From: an uncultured Alphaproteobacteria bacterium
GTDB taxonomy: Bacteria; Pseudomonadota; Alphaproteobacteria; Rs-D84
DNA length: 64,000 nt
NCBI GenBank assembly: GCA_934230415.1
Contig: CAKQEW010000001.1
Span: forward strand, 1-64,000
Direction: 5' to 3'
In this document: piece by piece, positions 10,346 to 18,181 of the stretch
Position numbering within the stretch: the stretch's first letter is position 1
How the letters are laid out: each line of letters begins with the position of its first letter
The notes under the pieces: model-generated
Database searches by the model: none
The model's input: only the letters and a program-made list of their open reading frames with translations
What the model was told of the DNA's origin: nothing
Translations under genes and position numbers: made by a program

Positions 10346-10367
10346 AACTAGATTTGTTTGTCTAGTT
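10346..10367 (-). promoter_or_regulatory. 5' leader hairpin of the outer-membrane protein mRNA
   Basis: A perfect 7-bp stem AACTAGA/TCTAGTT with an 8-base loop lies almost at the predicted 5' end of the mRNA. By analogy with ompA leaders it may stabilise the transcript; this role is inferred. Confidence 0.5.
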
Positions 10368-10373
10368 ACCCAT

Positions 10374-10403
10374 ATTTTATCGTGAATCTATACCCAGTTT
10401 CAA
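10374..10403 (-). promoter_or_regulatory. Promoter of the outer-membrane protein gene
   Basis: Minus strand TTGAAA (10398-10403), 18-bp spacer, TAAAAT (10374-10379). The start point falls just before the 5' leader hairpin. Confidence 0.6.
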
Positions 10404-10415
10404 CCGCAAAGATTT

Positions 10416-10444
10416 TTGCAAACATTCCCAAAATATGTTATAAT
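10416..10444 (+). promoter_or_regulatory. Plus-strand promoter facing a terminator
   Basis: TTGCAA (10416-10421), 17-bp spacer, perfect TATAAT (10439-10444). It points away from the outer-membrane protein gene and toward the terminator at 10486, with no ORF between. Confidence 0.5.
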
Positions 10445-10450
10445 ACGCGC

Positions 10451-10515
10451 GTTCGCGATTCGGATTTTATTCACATAGACATACTAAAACGCCCAGAAAT
10501 CTGGGCGTTTTATTC
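10451..10515 (+). ncRNA. Candidate small RNA of about 60-65 nt
   Basis: A predicted transcript from the promoter at 10416-10444 would start near 10451 with a GCGCGTTCGCG-rich segment and end at the 11-bp GC-rich terminator hairpin at 10486-10511. No tRNA or known family is recognised. The evidence is only the promoter and terminator pair; it could also be a chance promoter next to a bidirectional terminator. Confidence 0.3.
10486..10511. terminator. Bidirectional terminator between mltG and the outer-membrane protein gene
   Basis: Perfect stem AAAACGCCCAG/CTGGGCGTTTT with loop AAAT. T-runs lie on both strands, so it can end the mltG transcript and the short plus-strand transcript. Confidence 0.85.
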
Positions 10516-10577
10516 GTTGTCAATCAAAATTTATTAAAATTTTAAATCATTAAAAAATTTAACAAAGGACAAGGTTC

Positions 10578-11597
10578 CTATTGGCTATTTCGTGATTTTT
10601 TTATTTCGCGCCACACAGCATGATTTTGCATATGCTGGCTGTACGAATTTGAAAATTTATGTCCGCCACGGCCATCTGCCACAAAATACAGATAGTTAGT
10701 ATCCGCCGGACGCAGCACGGCCCGAATCGCCGCCCGACCAACATTGGCAATTGGTGCCGGTGGCAGACCGCCGTGCGTGTATGTGTTATACGGACTGTCC
10801 ACGCGCAGGTGCCCACGCAGCAGCGCCGCCCCCTGCATATCGCCCAGTCCGTTTGTTATGGCATACACCACGGTCGGATCGGCCTGCAACCGCATATTTT
10901 TACGCAACCGGTTCAGGTACACACTGGCCACGATTGGCATTTCTGATGCACGGGGCGTTTCCTTTTGAACAATGGACGCCAACGTTATCACATCATTCCA
11001 ATCTGTCAGTGGCGCAGGCGCCATGTGCCCTGCCCGCACCCACGCATCATGAATGCCGGCCATCTTTTTTTGCGCCAGCGCCAACACCGCCAGTCGCGCC
11101 GTCCCACGTGCCACACGATACGTATCTGGGAAAATGTCGCCATCGCGCAACGTGCATACGGCGGCCGTGTTACCAGGCGCACATTCCACCGCCCCAGACA
11201 AACTCGCATCCGTCAACAGTTGTTGCTTGATTTGTTTAATGGTTAACCCCTCTGGAATTACGATTGCGGTTGTCGCGACATCGCCGTGGGCAAACATATG
11301 CGCAATGCGCCAAACACTGGCACCACGCGGAATATCATATTCACCGGTCTGGACCCGACCACCATGCCGCCCCACCGAAAATTTAAACAACCGCGCGGAC
11401 GAAACCAAACCCGCCGATTCCAGGCCGGCCGCAACCGACGACACCGATGCACCACGCGGAATCACGAACGTTGTCGCCTGGCGCACAGGGGATACAACAC
11501 CAAAAACATAAACCACACCAACAACCGCCATGACAACCACGGCGATTATCATTTGGGTTAATCGTGTCATATAAATACGTTTACGATGGCGCGTCAT
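10578..11597 (-). CDS. mltG: Endolytic murein transglycosylase MltG
   Basis: MltG is a membrane-bound lytic transglycosylase that cleaves nascent glycan strands and sets their length. The 339-residue product has one N-terminal membrane segment (about residues 13-32, MIIAVVVMAVVGVVYVFG), a LysM-like region, then the YceG core with the catalytic Glu in ASIVQKETPRASEMP, the LQADPTVVYA stretch, and the signature SPYNTYTHGGLPPAPI. The ATG overlaps the TGA of the upstream ligase (ATGA), so translation is probably coupled; an ATG nine codons later is an alternative start. In many alphaproteobacteria mltG follows acpP-fabF; here a ligase, tRNA-Pro and a small gene intervene. Confidence 0.92.
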   Translation of the reverse strand: MTRHRKRIYMTRLTQMIIAVVVMAVVGVVYVFGVVSPVRQATTFVIPRGASVSSVAAGLESAGLVSSARLFKFSVGRHGGRVQTGEYDIPRGASVWRIAHMFAHGDVATTAIVIPEGLTIKQIKQQLLTDASLSGAVECAPGNTAAVCTLRDGDIFPDTYRVARGTARLAVLALAQKKMAGIHDAWVRAGHMAPAPLTDWNDVITLASIVQKETPRASEMPIVASVYLNRLRKNMRLQADPTVVYAITNGLGDMQGAALLRGHLRVDSPYNTYTHGGLPPAPIANVGRAAIRAVLRPADTNYLYFVADGRGGHKFSNSYSQHMQNHAVWREIKKSRNSQ

Positions 11598-13276
11598 TTT
11601 TCTTCGTCTTTGCCCAGACCGATTGTACTTTTTATCGGATCCAGAATTGTGTTTTTTGTGCTGTCAATCGTACGAATCAGTGCACGTTTAATCTTGCCGC
11701 TGATTGTCATTGGCAAACTGTCCACGAATTCAATTACACGCGGACATTTGTACGGCGCGGTACGATTACGCACATGCTGCTGCAATTGGCCCTTTAAAAA
11801 TTCCGTCTGTTGGAAATATTTGTTCAGAACGATTGTCGCCTTGACCGCCATGCCACGCGACGCGTCAGGAATACCGGTAACAGCAACCTCGCGCACGGCG
11901 GGATGTTCCAGCAACACAGATTCCACTTCAAATGGGCTGACGCGATATCCAGACGTTTTAATCAAATCGTCATTACGCCCCACAAACCAAAAATATCCAT
12001 CCGAATCGCGATATGCAACATCACCCGTATGATATACCCCATCACGGAATGCTGTCGCGGTCAGTTTTTCTGCATGATGATAACCTTGGAACAAACCAAC
12101 CGGGCGACCATTTTTCAGTGACACACAGATTTCCCCAACCGTATCATCCGGTACCGGGCGACTACGTTCATCCAACAACTGGATATCCCATCCGGCGGCC
12201 GGTTTACCCATGCTGCCCGGTTTTGGTTCAATCCATTCATTTGTGAACAGCATCAGACACGTTTCTGTTTGGCCAAATCCTTCGCGTAATTTAATCCCTG
12301 TCTGTTCCAGGAATTTATAATACACCTCTGGATTCAGTGCTTCGCCTGCGATATCAACCTTGGTCAATGATGACAAGTCATACTTGCTTAAATCGCCATG
12401 GATTAACATTTTGTATGCCGTCGGTGGTGCACAGAACGACGTTACGTGATTTTCCGACATCGCCGTTAATAAATCGTGTGCGGTCGCAATACCGGAAAAG
12501 TCATACACAAACACCGTTGCGCCCGCCATCCACTGGCCATACATTTTACCCCACGAACATTTCGCCCAACCCGATTCAGACACCGTCAGATGGATATCAC
12601 CATCGCGCAGACGTTGCCAAAACACGGCGGTATTAATATGCCCCAACGGATATGTGAAATCGTGTGCAACCATTTTTGGTAAATCTGTGGTGCCACTGGT
12701 GAAATAAATCACCATTGTGTCCGTGTTTTCATTTGGGACACGCGCAAACGTTGTTGGCTCCGTCTGGGTCGCATTTGCGATTTCATCACTGGAAATTAAT
12801 TGAATCGCACTGTCGCCAATGGCGGTCTTGATTTCATTCATAACCGAACCATCATCAAACGCAACAATCGCCACGACACCGGCCGTATCAATACGATATT
12901 TGATATCTTCGGCCTTTAATTGATTGGTTGATGGAATTGGAATCGCCCCCAATTTGTGCATCGCCATCATCAAAATCCAATATTCCCAACGGCGACGCAT
13001 AAACAGTAACGCAGTGTCACCCTTCTTTAACCCACGCGCGGCCAGAAAGTTCGCCACGGAATTTGACATCAATGATAAATCACGAAATGTAAAAGTCTTT
13101 TTTTCACCACTGTCATTTGTCCACAACAATGCAACATGATCAGGATCTTCGTTCGCCAAAACATCAATAACGTCATAGGCGAAATTAAATTTGTCCGGGA
13201 CGATTGGCACAGCGTTTTCCAGATAATCCTCATAGCTGTCAAATTTGTCCTTGGACAGGAATCTTAATGCAAACAT
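11594..13276 (-). CDS. Acyl-CoA synthetase, ACSM-like AMP-forming ligase
   Basis: ANL-superfamily enzyme expected to activate a medium-chain or aromatic carboxylic acid to acyl-AMP and then acyl-CoA. The 560-residue protein shows the AMP-binding loop YFTSGTTDLPKMV (the usual Gly after TT is Asp), the ACSM-type CSWGKMYGQWMAGATVF region, GFGQTE, YHTGD, GRNDDLIKTSGYRVSP, and the catalytic Lys in TISGKIKRA. The ATG at 13276 is chosen because AGGAAAAAT precedes it and the family begins there; the longer open frame to 13552 only reads through the tRNA region in antisense. Substrate is not determined. Confidence 0.85.
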   Translation of the reverse strand: MFALRFLSKDKFDSYEDYLENAVPIVPDKFNFAYDVIDVLANEDPDHVALLWTNDSGEKKTFTFRDLSLMSNSVANFLAARGLKKGDTALLFMRRRWEYWILMMAMHKLGAIPIPSTNQLKAEDIKYRIDTAGVVAIVAFDDGSVMNEIKTAIGDSAIQLISSDEIANATQTEPTTFARVPNENTDTMVIYFTSGTTDLPKMVAHDFTYPLGHINTAVFWQRLRDGDIHLTVSESGWAKCSWGKMYGQWMAGATVFVYDFSGIATAHDLLTAMSENHVTSFCAPPTAYKMLIHGDLSKYDLSSLTKVDIAGEALNPEVYYKFLEQTGIKLREGFGQTETCLMLFTNEWIEPKPGSMGKPAAGWDIQLLDERSRPVPDDTVGEICVSLKNGRPVGLFQGYHHAEKLTATAFRDGVYHTGDVAYRDSDGYFWFVGRNDDLIKTSGYRVSPFEVESVLLEHPAVREVAVTGIPDASRGMAVKATIVLNKYFQQTEFLKGQLQQHVRNRTAPYKCPRVIEFVDSLPMTISGKIKRALIRTIDSTKNTILDPIKSTIGLGKDEEK

Positions 13277-13354
13277 ATTTTTCCTTTCTTTTGTACCTGA
13301 TAAAATATGACAAATTTTTTGATATTTACAAGTATAAAAGGCAAATAAAAGTTG

Positions 13355-13383
13355 TTGATTTTTTGTTCCATGCGTTGCATAAT
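13355..13383 (+). promoter_or_regulatory. Promoter of tRNA-Pro
   Basis: TTGATT (13355-13360), 17-bp spacer, CATAAT (13378-13383), about 30 bases before the mature tRNA. Confidence 0.5.
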
Positions 13384-13413
13384 CCCTGGCGCATATTTGA
13401 TATACCCAGTTTT

Positions 13414-13490
<77 letters not shown>

Positions 13491-13497
13491 GAAAAAT

Positions 13498-13525
13498 ATA
13501 CCATGCGATTTGCATGGTATTTTTT
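13498..13525 (+). terminator. Terminator of tRNA-Pro
   Basis: Stem ATACCATGC/GCATGGTAT with loop GATTT, followed by a T-run. Confidence 0.85.
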
Positions 13526-13623
13526 ATAGGCGGAATTGTACGGTTCAATCACACATTATGAAATAATGTCCTGGTTCGTAACGCAGCGCGTCAGCGCAGC
13601 CCAGTCACTCCGACCAGAAAAAT

Positions 13624-13651
13624 ATACCATGCGATTTGCATGGTATTTTTT
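13624..13651 (+). terminator. Second copy of the tRNA terminator
   Basis: Identical stem and loop, in the second repeat unit. Confidence 0.7.
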
Positions 13652-13743
13652 GTGGGCGGAATTGTACGGTTCAATCACACATTATGAAATAATGTCTGGT
13701 TCGTAACGCAGCGCGCCAGCGCAACCCAGTCACCCCCGACCAT

Positions 13744-13917
13744 GTGACCATAAAAAACACGGAATTTTTTATTAGACAAAATACAGTAAAATCAATTAGA
13801 CGAAAAATCAAGAAAACCGTTATTCGCCTGCTGTCCTGTTGGTGGCCAACCAGACGGTTACGTGCCACAATCAGAACCAAACTGGAACACGCATTGAATT
13901 ATAAACAACTGCATTAA
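13744..13917 (+). CDS. Candidate small cationic protein (57 residues)
   Basis: An open frame from a GTG at 13744 to TAA at 13915, directly after the tRNA repeat and directly before a strong terminator whose stem begins at the stop codon. The peptide is rich in Arg and Lys with hydrophobic stretches (IRRKIKKTVIRLLSCWWPTRR). No family is recognised. No good ribosome-binding site is visible and the start is uncertain, so it may be a chance frame or a remnant of whatever inserted at the tRNA. A cationic amphipathic peptide is a possibility only. Confidence 0.25.
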   Translation: MTIKNTEFFIRQNTVKSIRRKIKKTVIRLLSCWWPTRRLRATIRTKLEHALNYKQLH

Positions 13918-13942
13918 AAAACGCGCCATTGGCGCGTTTTTT
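13916..13942. terminator. Bidirectional terminator
   Basis: Perfect stem AAAAAACGCGCC/GGCGCGTTTTTT with loop ATT. It ends the minus-strand fabF/small-membrane-protein transcript and any plus-strand transcript from the tRNA side. Confidence 0.85.
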
Positions 13943-14147
13943 ATTTCTGTTTCGTTTTGCTTTTTGGGCAACCTGCCTTCTTTCTGAACGCATGTTCCAT
14001 GAAAATATACAGCAATGCCACATAAAATATCGCCAATGAATCCACACCAGATACGGAAAAATCACCCCAGACGCATTTTATCACACTGGCCGTCAGAAAA
14101 ATTCCCATAGCGACAATTAAACAAATAATTTTTGTCTTTCTTGTCAT
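13941..14147 (-). CDS. Small two-span membrane protein
   Basis: A 68-residue protein, not recognised. It has two hydrophobic segments, IICLIVAMGIFLTASVIKCV and LAIFYVALLYIFM, and a basic C-terminal tail (RKKAGCPKSKTKQK), consistent with an inner-membrane protein with its tail in the cytoplasm. The start at ATG 14147 is preferred since TAAGG lies nine bases before it; an upstream start at 14171 would overlap fabF. It follows fabF by about 10 bases and shares its transcript. Confidence 0.6.
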   Translation of the reverse strand: MTRKTKIICLIVAMGIFLTASVIKCVWGDFSVSGVDSLAIFYVALLYIFMEHAFRKKAGCPKSKTKQK

Positions 14148-14157
14148 GTGTGATGCC

Positions 14158-15411
14158 TTACTGTTCAACACGTTTCAGAACCAAACTGGCGTTTGTTCCA
14201 CCGAATCCGAAACTGTTGCTGATGGCGACATCAACCTTGCGCTTCTTGGCGACATTCGGCACCAGGTCAAAATCACCAACGGCATCTTCTGGGTTTTCAA
14301 GGTTGATTGTTGGTGGCACAATGCCATCGCGGATGGCCAATGTGCAGAATATCGCCTCTACGGCGCCGGCGGCCCCCAGCAAGTGTCCCGTCACAGATTT
14401 CGTTGACGACATTGAAACCGGTGCATCACCAAACAATGTTTTCACCGCCGCCAATTCACCAATATCCCCCAGACCGGTTGATGTACCATGTGCATTGACG
14501 TAATCAACATCTGACGGCTGCAAACCGGCATCACGCAATGCCGCGCGCATCGCACGCAGGCCACCCTCGCCACCTTCGGCTGGGGCGGTGATATGATACG
14601 CATCACCCGACAGACCGTATCCGGCAACCTCGGCATAAATCTTGGCACCACGCGCAACGGCGTGTTCGTATTCTTCCAGGATTAAAATTCCCGCACCCTC
14701 TGACATGACGAAACCATCACGATCCTTGTCCCACGGACGCGATGCCGCGGTTGGATTATCATTGCGTGTGGACAATGCCTTCATTGCATTAAAACCGGCA
14801 ATACCAATTACATCAATTGCGCCTTCGGTTCCACCGGCGACCATAATATCGGCATCCCCATGTTCAATCAGACGGGCCGCTTCGCCAATAGAATGCGCCC
14901 CGGTCGCACATGCGGTCACAACAGCCAAATTCGGTCCCTTTAATCCATACTTTATGGAAATGTGTCCCGCCGTCATGTTGATAATTGATTTCGGAATAAA
15001 GAACGGACTGATACGGCGTGGGCCACCAGTATACAGTTCAACACAATTTTCGTAAATAGATGTCAAACCACCGATACCGGCACCAACAGATACGCCAAAG
15101 CGTTCTTTGTCGCCATCATAATCAATCAATCCAGCATCACGCAACGCCTCGTCTGCGGCGACAACACCATACGCGATTGATTTGTCCATTTTACGTAATT
15201 CTTTTGGATTCAACACAGATTCCGGATTATATTGGCCCGGTTCGGTCCCATGAATCGGCATACCGGCAATCTGGGTCGCCAGCGCAGACGCGTCAAACGT
15301 ATCAATTTTACGAATCCCAGACTTACCCGCGACAACATTCTGCCACGCATATTCAATCCCCGTACCAACCGGCGATACAATCCCCATACCTGTGATAACT
15401 ACTCTTCTCAT
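14158..15411 (-). CDS. fabF: 3-oxoacyl-[ACP] synthase II
   Basis: KAS II extends acyl-ACP with malonyl-ACP in type II fatty-acid synthesis. The 417 residues show the full Cys-His-His set: the nucleophile in VVTACATGAHS, the first His in NAHGTSTGLGD, and the second in KSVTGHLLGAAG. Length and start (MRRVVITGMGIVSPVG) are normal. It follows acpP, but with an intrinsic terminator in the spacer, so fabF expression probably depends on read-through or a weaker promoter in the 70-base gap. Confidence 0.98.
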   Translation of the reverse strand: MRRVVITGMGIVSPVGTGIEYAWQNVVAGKSGIRKIDTFDASALATQIAGMPIHGTEPGQYNPESVLNPKELRKMDKSIAYGVVAADEALRDAGLIDYDGDKERFGVSVGAGIGGLTSIYENCVELYTGGPRRISPFFIPKSIINMTAGHISIKYGLKGPNLAVVTACATGAHSIGEAARLIEHGDADIMVAGGTEGAIDVIGIAGFNAMKALSTRNDNPTAASRPWDKDRDGFVMSEGAGILILEEYEHAVARGAKIYAEVAGYGLSGDAYHITAPAEGGEGGLRAMRAALRDAGLQPSDVDYVNAHGTSTGLGDIGELAAVKTLFGDAPVSMSSTKSVTGHLLGAAGAVEAIFCTLAIRDGIVPPTINLENPEDAVGDFDLVPNVAKKRKVDVAISNSFGFGGTNASLVLKRVEQ

Positions 15412-15478
15412 ACCTTTTCCTTTGTCAGAGTTTAACCATATGCCAATATCATAGACCGTTTATGCAATAAAATACAGC

Positions 15479-15512
15479 AAAAAAAATCCGCCGACAAATT
15501 TGCCCGGCGGAT
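15479..15512 (-). terminator. Terminator or attenuator between acpP and fabF
   Basis: Stem ATCCGCCG/CGGCGGAT with an 11-base loop, followed on the minus strand by a run of about eight T. It would make acpP mRNA much more abundant than fabF mRNA. Confidence 0.8.
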
Positions 15513-15532
15513 ATATTTACAGAAACACAGGA

Positions 15533-15766
15533 TTATTTCTGGTGCGCTTCAATATATTTCACAGCATCACCAACTGTATTCAATTTCGCAGCTTCTTCAT
15601 CTGGAATTGTGATATCAAATTCTTTTTCTACTTCCATAACGAATTCTACAACATCCAAAGAATCAGCACCCAAATCGTTAACGAATGTAGAAGTTTCTGT
15701 AATCGTATCTTCCTTTACATTCAATTTTTCAGCTACGATTTTTTTTACTTTTTCAAAAGTTGTCAT
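15533..15766 (-). CDS. acpP: Acyl carrier protein
   Basis: ACP carries growing acyl chains on a phosphopantetheine arm. The 77-residue acidic protein has the attachment Ser in [16 protein letters not shown] and the usual helical pattern. It is preceded by two tandem promoters and followed by a terminator, fitting high expression. Confidence 0.98.
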   Translation of the reverse strand: MTTFEKVKKIVAEKLNVKEDTITETSTFVNDLGADSLDVVEFVMEVEKEFDITIPDEEAAKLNTVGDAVKYIEAHQK

Positions 15767-15821
15767 TTTTTATCCTTTGTTTCGGTTAAATTTGTGGCCC
15801 ACCCAGGGGCGTCATTACTTA

Positions 15822-15850
15822 AAACTATCATTTTACAGGACGGGTGTCAA
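15822..15850 (-). promoter_or_regulatory. acpP promoter, proximal
   Basis: Minus strand perfect TTGACA (15845-15850), 17-bp spacer, TAGTTT (15822-15827). Confidence 0.6.
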
Positions 15851-15853
15851 GAA

Positions 15854-15883
15854 ATTATAACAAACGATAACAACACTTGACAA
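15854..15883 (-). promoter_or_regulatory. acpP promoter, distal
   Basis: Minus strand TTGTCA (15878-15883), 18-bp spacer, perfect TATAAT (15854-15859). It lies right after the stop of the recombinase-like gene, in tandem with the proximal promoter. Confidence 0.6.
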
Positions 15884-15899
15884 AAACACATTTCGGTGA

Positions 15900-16898
15900 T
15901 TACGCCATTACATCTGATAATAATGTGTTCATATTTGCACGCAAATCTTCGCGATCAGACGCCCAAACCAATTGTCGCATCAGGAATTTGTTTACATCAT
16001 CCATTGTGACATTTGGTGCGCCCGCCGATGCGGCCACCGCGCGCCACGCATGACGCGGATCGGTCAAATGACCGCGCCCACGCCCCGGGAAAACCCAGCG
16101 ACCATTTTGTGGCAAATCCTGCAATAACACCACCGCCGCATCTGATAACGGCCGATCACACCACGTATCATGATTAAAATCCAAATCAGCCCAGCGCATT
16201 GCAAACACCTGGGATTTTGGTGCAAATCCATAAATCAGCATAAAAAACGCCGCACGCAGATTCTGGTTTTTCATATGTTTGATTTCACGAACCAGACGAT
16301 AAAACACTGATTTATTCATCGGACGCACGCGGCGGTTCTGGGGAACCTCTGGCAAATCGTCAATTGGCCCAGACGAAACATAGCCAACATCACGCGCGTA
16401 TGAAAACATACTCTGTAATAATTCCTGCATACGACCACGAATTGCCGGCCCAGATATTTTTTCAATCACGTGCACACAGTCATCACGCGTAATATCTGAA
16501 ATATTTTTTGCGAACAATTCCGACAAATGCATATTAATCGCCCGCATCAATTTGTCACGCGACGCTGGCGTGCGACGAACCCGCGCCGTCATATACATGT
16601 CTATGAATTTACGAAATGTAATTTTACGCCGGCGAACCGCAATCGGTGCATCGGCACGCGCCAGCGCATCAGATACCGCGCTGCGCGCATCTTCTATGTC
16701 CATATCTGGATAATTACCGATGATAATGCGACGGTCACGCCCACGCACGCGATGGCGCACAAAAAATGTTTTGACCCCACGACTGGTTATATACATGCGC
16801 AGACGTGGTTCTGACAAGTCTTGGACAACATCAAAACCCGCACCAGGGGCCGGCAGATTATCCAAAATAAACGGATTAAAAAAGAATTGATGTGCCAT
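15900..16898 (-). CDS. Tyrosine-recombinase-like protein lacking catalytic residues
   Basis: The 332 residues have the architecture of a phage-type integrase: an N-terminal arm-binding DUF4102-like domain (TFFVRHRVRGRDRR, IIIGNYPDMDIEDAR), a SAM-like core-binding domain (about 95-190), and a C-terminal fold that still resembles the catalytic domain (FAMRWADLDF, RWVFPGRGRGHLTDPRHAW). The active site is missing: GFAPKSQV stands where the first catalytic Arg should be, the HxxR motif reads MDDVN, and the protein ends before the His/Trp and Tyr. It is intact and in frame, so it is probably a domesticated DNA-binding protein rather than a decaying integrase. It is the last gene of the lepA/Cys-rich-family run. 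Confidence 0.7.
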   Translation of the reverse strand: MAHQFFFNPFILDNLPAPGAGFDVVQDLSEPRLRMYITSRGVKTFFVRHRVRGRDRRIIIGNYPDMDIEDARSAVSDALARADAPIAVRRRKITFRKFIDMYMTARVRRTPASRDKLMRAINMHLSELFAKNISDITRDDCVHVIEKISGPAIRGRMQELLQSMFSYARDVGYVSSGPIDDLPEVPQNRRVRPMNKSVFYRLVREIKHMKNQNLRAAFFMLIYGFAPKSQVFAMRWADLDFNHDTWCDRPLSDAAVVLLQDLPQNGRWVFPGRGRGHLTDPRHAWRAVAASAGAPNVTMDDVNKFLMRQLVWASDREDLRANMNTLLSDVMA

Positions 16899-16922
16899 GG
16901 CGGCCTCTTTCGTTTTTTATGT

Positions 16923-17339
16923 TTATTTCACATTTGCATATTTTCGCGACCAGAAATATTTTTTTGCATTTTCCAGTTCTTCGTACCGACGTTGTTTTAC
17001 AAAATACATTCTGTTATTTGCATGGTTGGCACAGCGCATCTGGCAACACGTACGTTCCGGTTCAAAGAACCAGCACTGGTCACGCAACACGATTGGCGCC
17101 GGGCTGGAACCAAAAAACGGCGCATCAATCACAGAATCTATTTTCTGGTACTTTATGCACGCACAGACAGAATATGATTGTTCCAAACGTTCCAACCGGT
17201 GCGTTATCGCATCAAACGCCATATCCGCACCGACACGCGCACGTGCACACCGCGAAACCAACGCATTGTATTCTGCACGATCGGCCGCGCGTTTATCGGC
17301 ACTGGTTTTCAAATAATATCTGATTTTTTCAACAAGCAT
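16923..17339 (-). CDS. Cys-rich family protein, paralogue 7 of 7
   Basis: Unrecognised family. The 138 residues begin MLVEKIRYYLKTSADKRAADRAEYNAL, the shared amphipathic N-terminal helix split as MLVEKIRYYL and KRAADRAEY. The central Cys motif reads CACIKY, then CWFFEPERTCCQMRCANH. The end is YEELENAKKYFWSRKY. There is no signal peptide, so a cytoplasmic zinc- or metal-binding role is more likely than disulfides. It starts one base after the preceding paralogue's stop and is followed 24 bases later by the recombinase-like gene. Confidence 0.7.
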   Translation of the reverse strand: MLVEKIRYYLKTSADKRAADRAEYNALVSRCARARVGADMAFDAITHRLERLEQSYSVCACIKYQKIDSVIDAPFFGSSPAPIVLRDQCWFFEPERTCCQMRCANHANNRMYFVKQRRYEELENAKKYFWSRKYANVK

Positions 17340-17340
17340 A

Positions 17341-17733
17341 TCATCGTTCCTGTGAATATTTTGTGGGCCAAAATGCCTTTACCTGGCGACACATATCCTG
17401 GTATTCATGCAATTTTTCAATGTATGTGTGATTCGCCGCCGAAAAAGAACAGTTTTTCTCACGACATGGACTGTCCCATTTAAAGCAACTGCATTCTGAC
17501 TGGGTCGTAAACGCATCGCAGCCGATGATATCCACCACCCGTTCCTTGACACAGGCATGCGCAAAAAACATATCTTCATCCGGCAACAAATCCAAGCATA
17601 TATCCTGGTATGCCAAATCCATTTCAGAATATGCACGATTACATTTACCAACCAGCGCAATATATTCCGCATGATCCGCCAGGCGTCGTGCCCGTGGTGT
17701 ATTCAAACGATATTTGATTTTTTGTATTAACAT
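17341..17733 (-). CDS. Cys-rich family protein, paralogue 6 of 7
   Basis: Unrecognised family, 130 residues. It begins MLIQKIKYRLNTPRARRLAD, with the shared (C)VK motif in HACVKERVVD and the core CSCFKWDSPCREKNCSF. It ends VKAFWPTKYSQER. The start at 17733 is chosen because it lines up with the other paralogues and GGGGG precedes it; an upstream start would overlap the neighbour. The N- and C-terminal helices are kept while the middle varies, as across the whole family. Confidence 0.7.
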   Translation of the reverse strand: MLIQKIKYRLNTPRARRLADHAEYIALVGKCNRAYSEMDLAYQDICLDLLPDEDMFFAHACVKERVVDIIGCDAFTTQSECSCFKWDSPCREKNCSFSAANHTYIEKLHEYQDMCRQVKAFWPTKYSQER

Positions 17734-17744
17734 ATGTACCCCCG

Positions 17745-18158
17745 TTATCTGACACGCGAATATTTTTTCGCCCAAAAATTATCCACCGTACGCATCAGTT
17801 CACGCAAACGACCACGCGCCAAAAAGAATGCATGATTTTTTTCATGACACGCACAACTGACCCGGCCACAGAAACCATTTGCCTTTTGCGGTGCAAAAAA
17901 TGGGCAATAATCATTACGCACGATTATCGGCAAACATGCATTCAATGAATCCTGTAAATATTCATCCATACGATACGGGATGCGCATAATACATGCCGGC
18001 GCCCCAGATTCAGAATTACCCTGCAATTCATCCTGGCGTTGTTTGCACAGTTTTTTCATATTGGCCAATTTTCTGTTCAGCGCATTGAATTCTGCCAAAT
18101 CTGCGTCGCGTTTTTTCTTGTCCGTTTTTATATAGTAAATTATTTTATCAATCAACAT
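17745..18158 (-). CDS. Cys-rich family protein, paralogue 5 of 7
   Basis: Unrecognised family, 137 residues. N-terminus MLIDKIIYYIKTDKKKRDAD; first Cys in PACIMRIPY; core CPFFAPQKANGFCGRVSCAC with a following His; C-terminus VDNFWAKKYSRVR. The spacing between the first two core Cys is the longest of the seven. It is also the most Lys-rich in the N-terminal helix (MKKLCKQRQDEL). Confidence 0.7.
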   Translation of the reverse strand: MLIDKIIYYIKTDKKKRDADLAEFNALNRKLANMKKLCKQRQDELQGNSESGAPACIMRIPYRMDEYLQDSLNACLPIIVRNDYCPFFAPQKANGFCGRVSCACHEKNHAFFLARGRLRELMRTVDNFWAKKYSRVR

Positions 18159-18181
18159 ATCTAGAACCTCTTTGTACTACT

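Noticed and set aside
14148..14171. Upstream start for the small membrane protein overlapping fabF
   Set aside because: The ATG at 14147 has TAAGG at a good distance, and the upstream codons add residues without a binding site.
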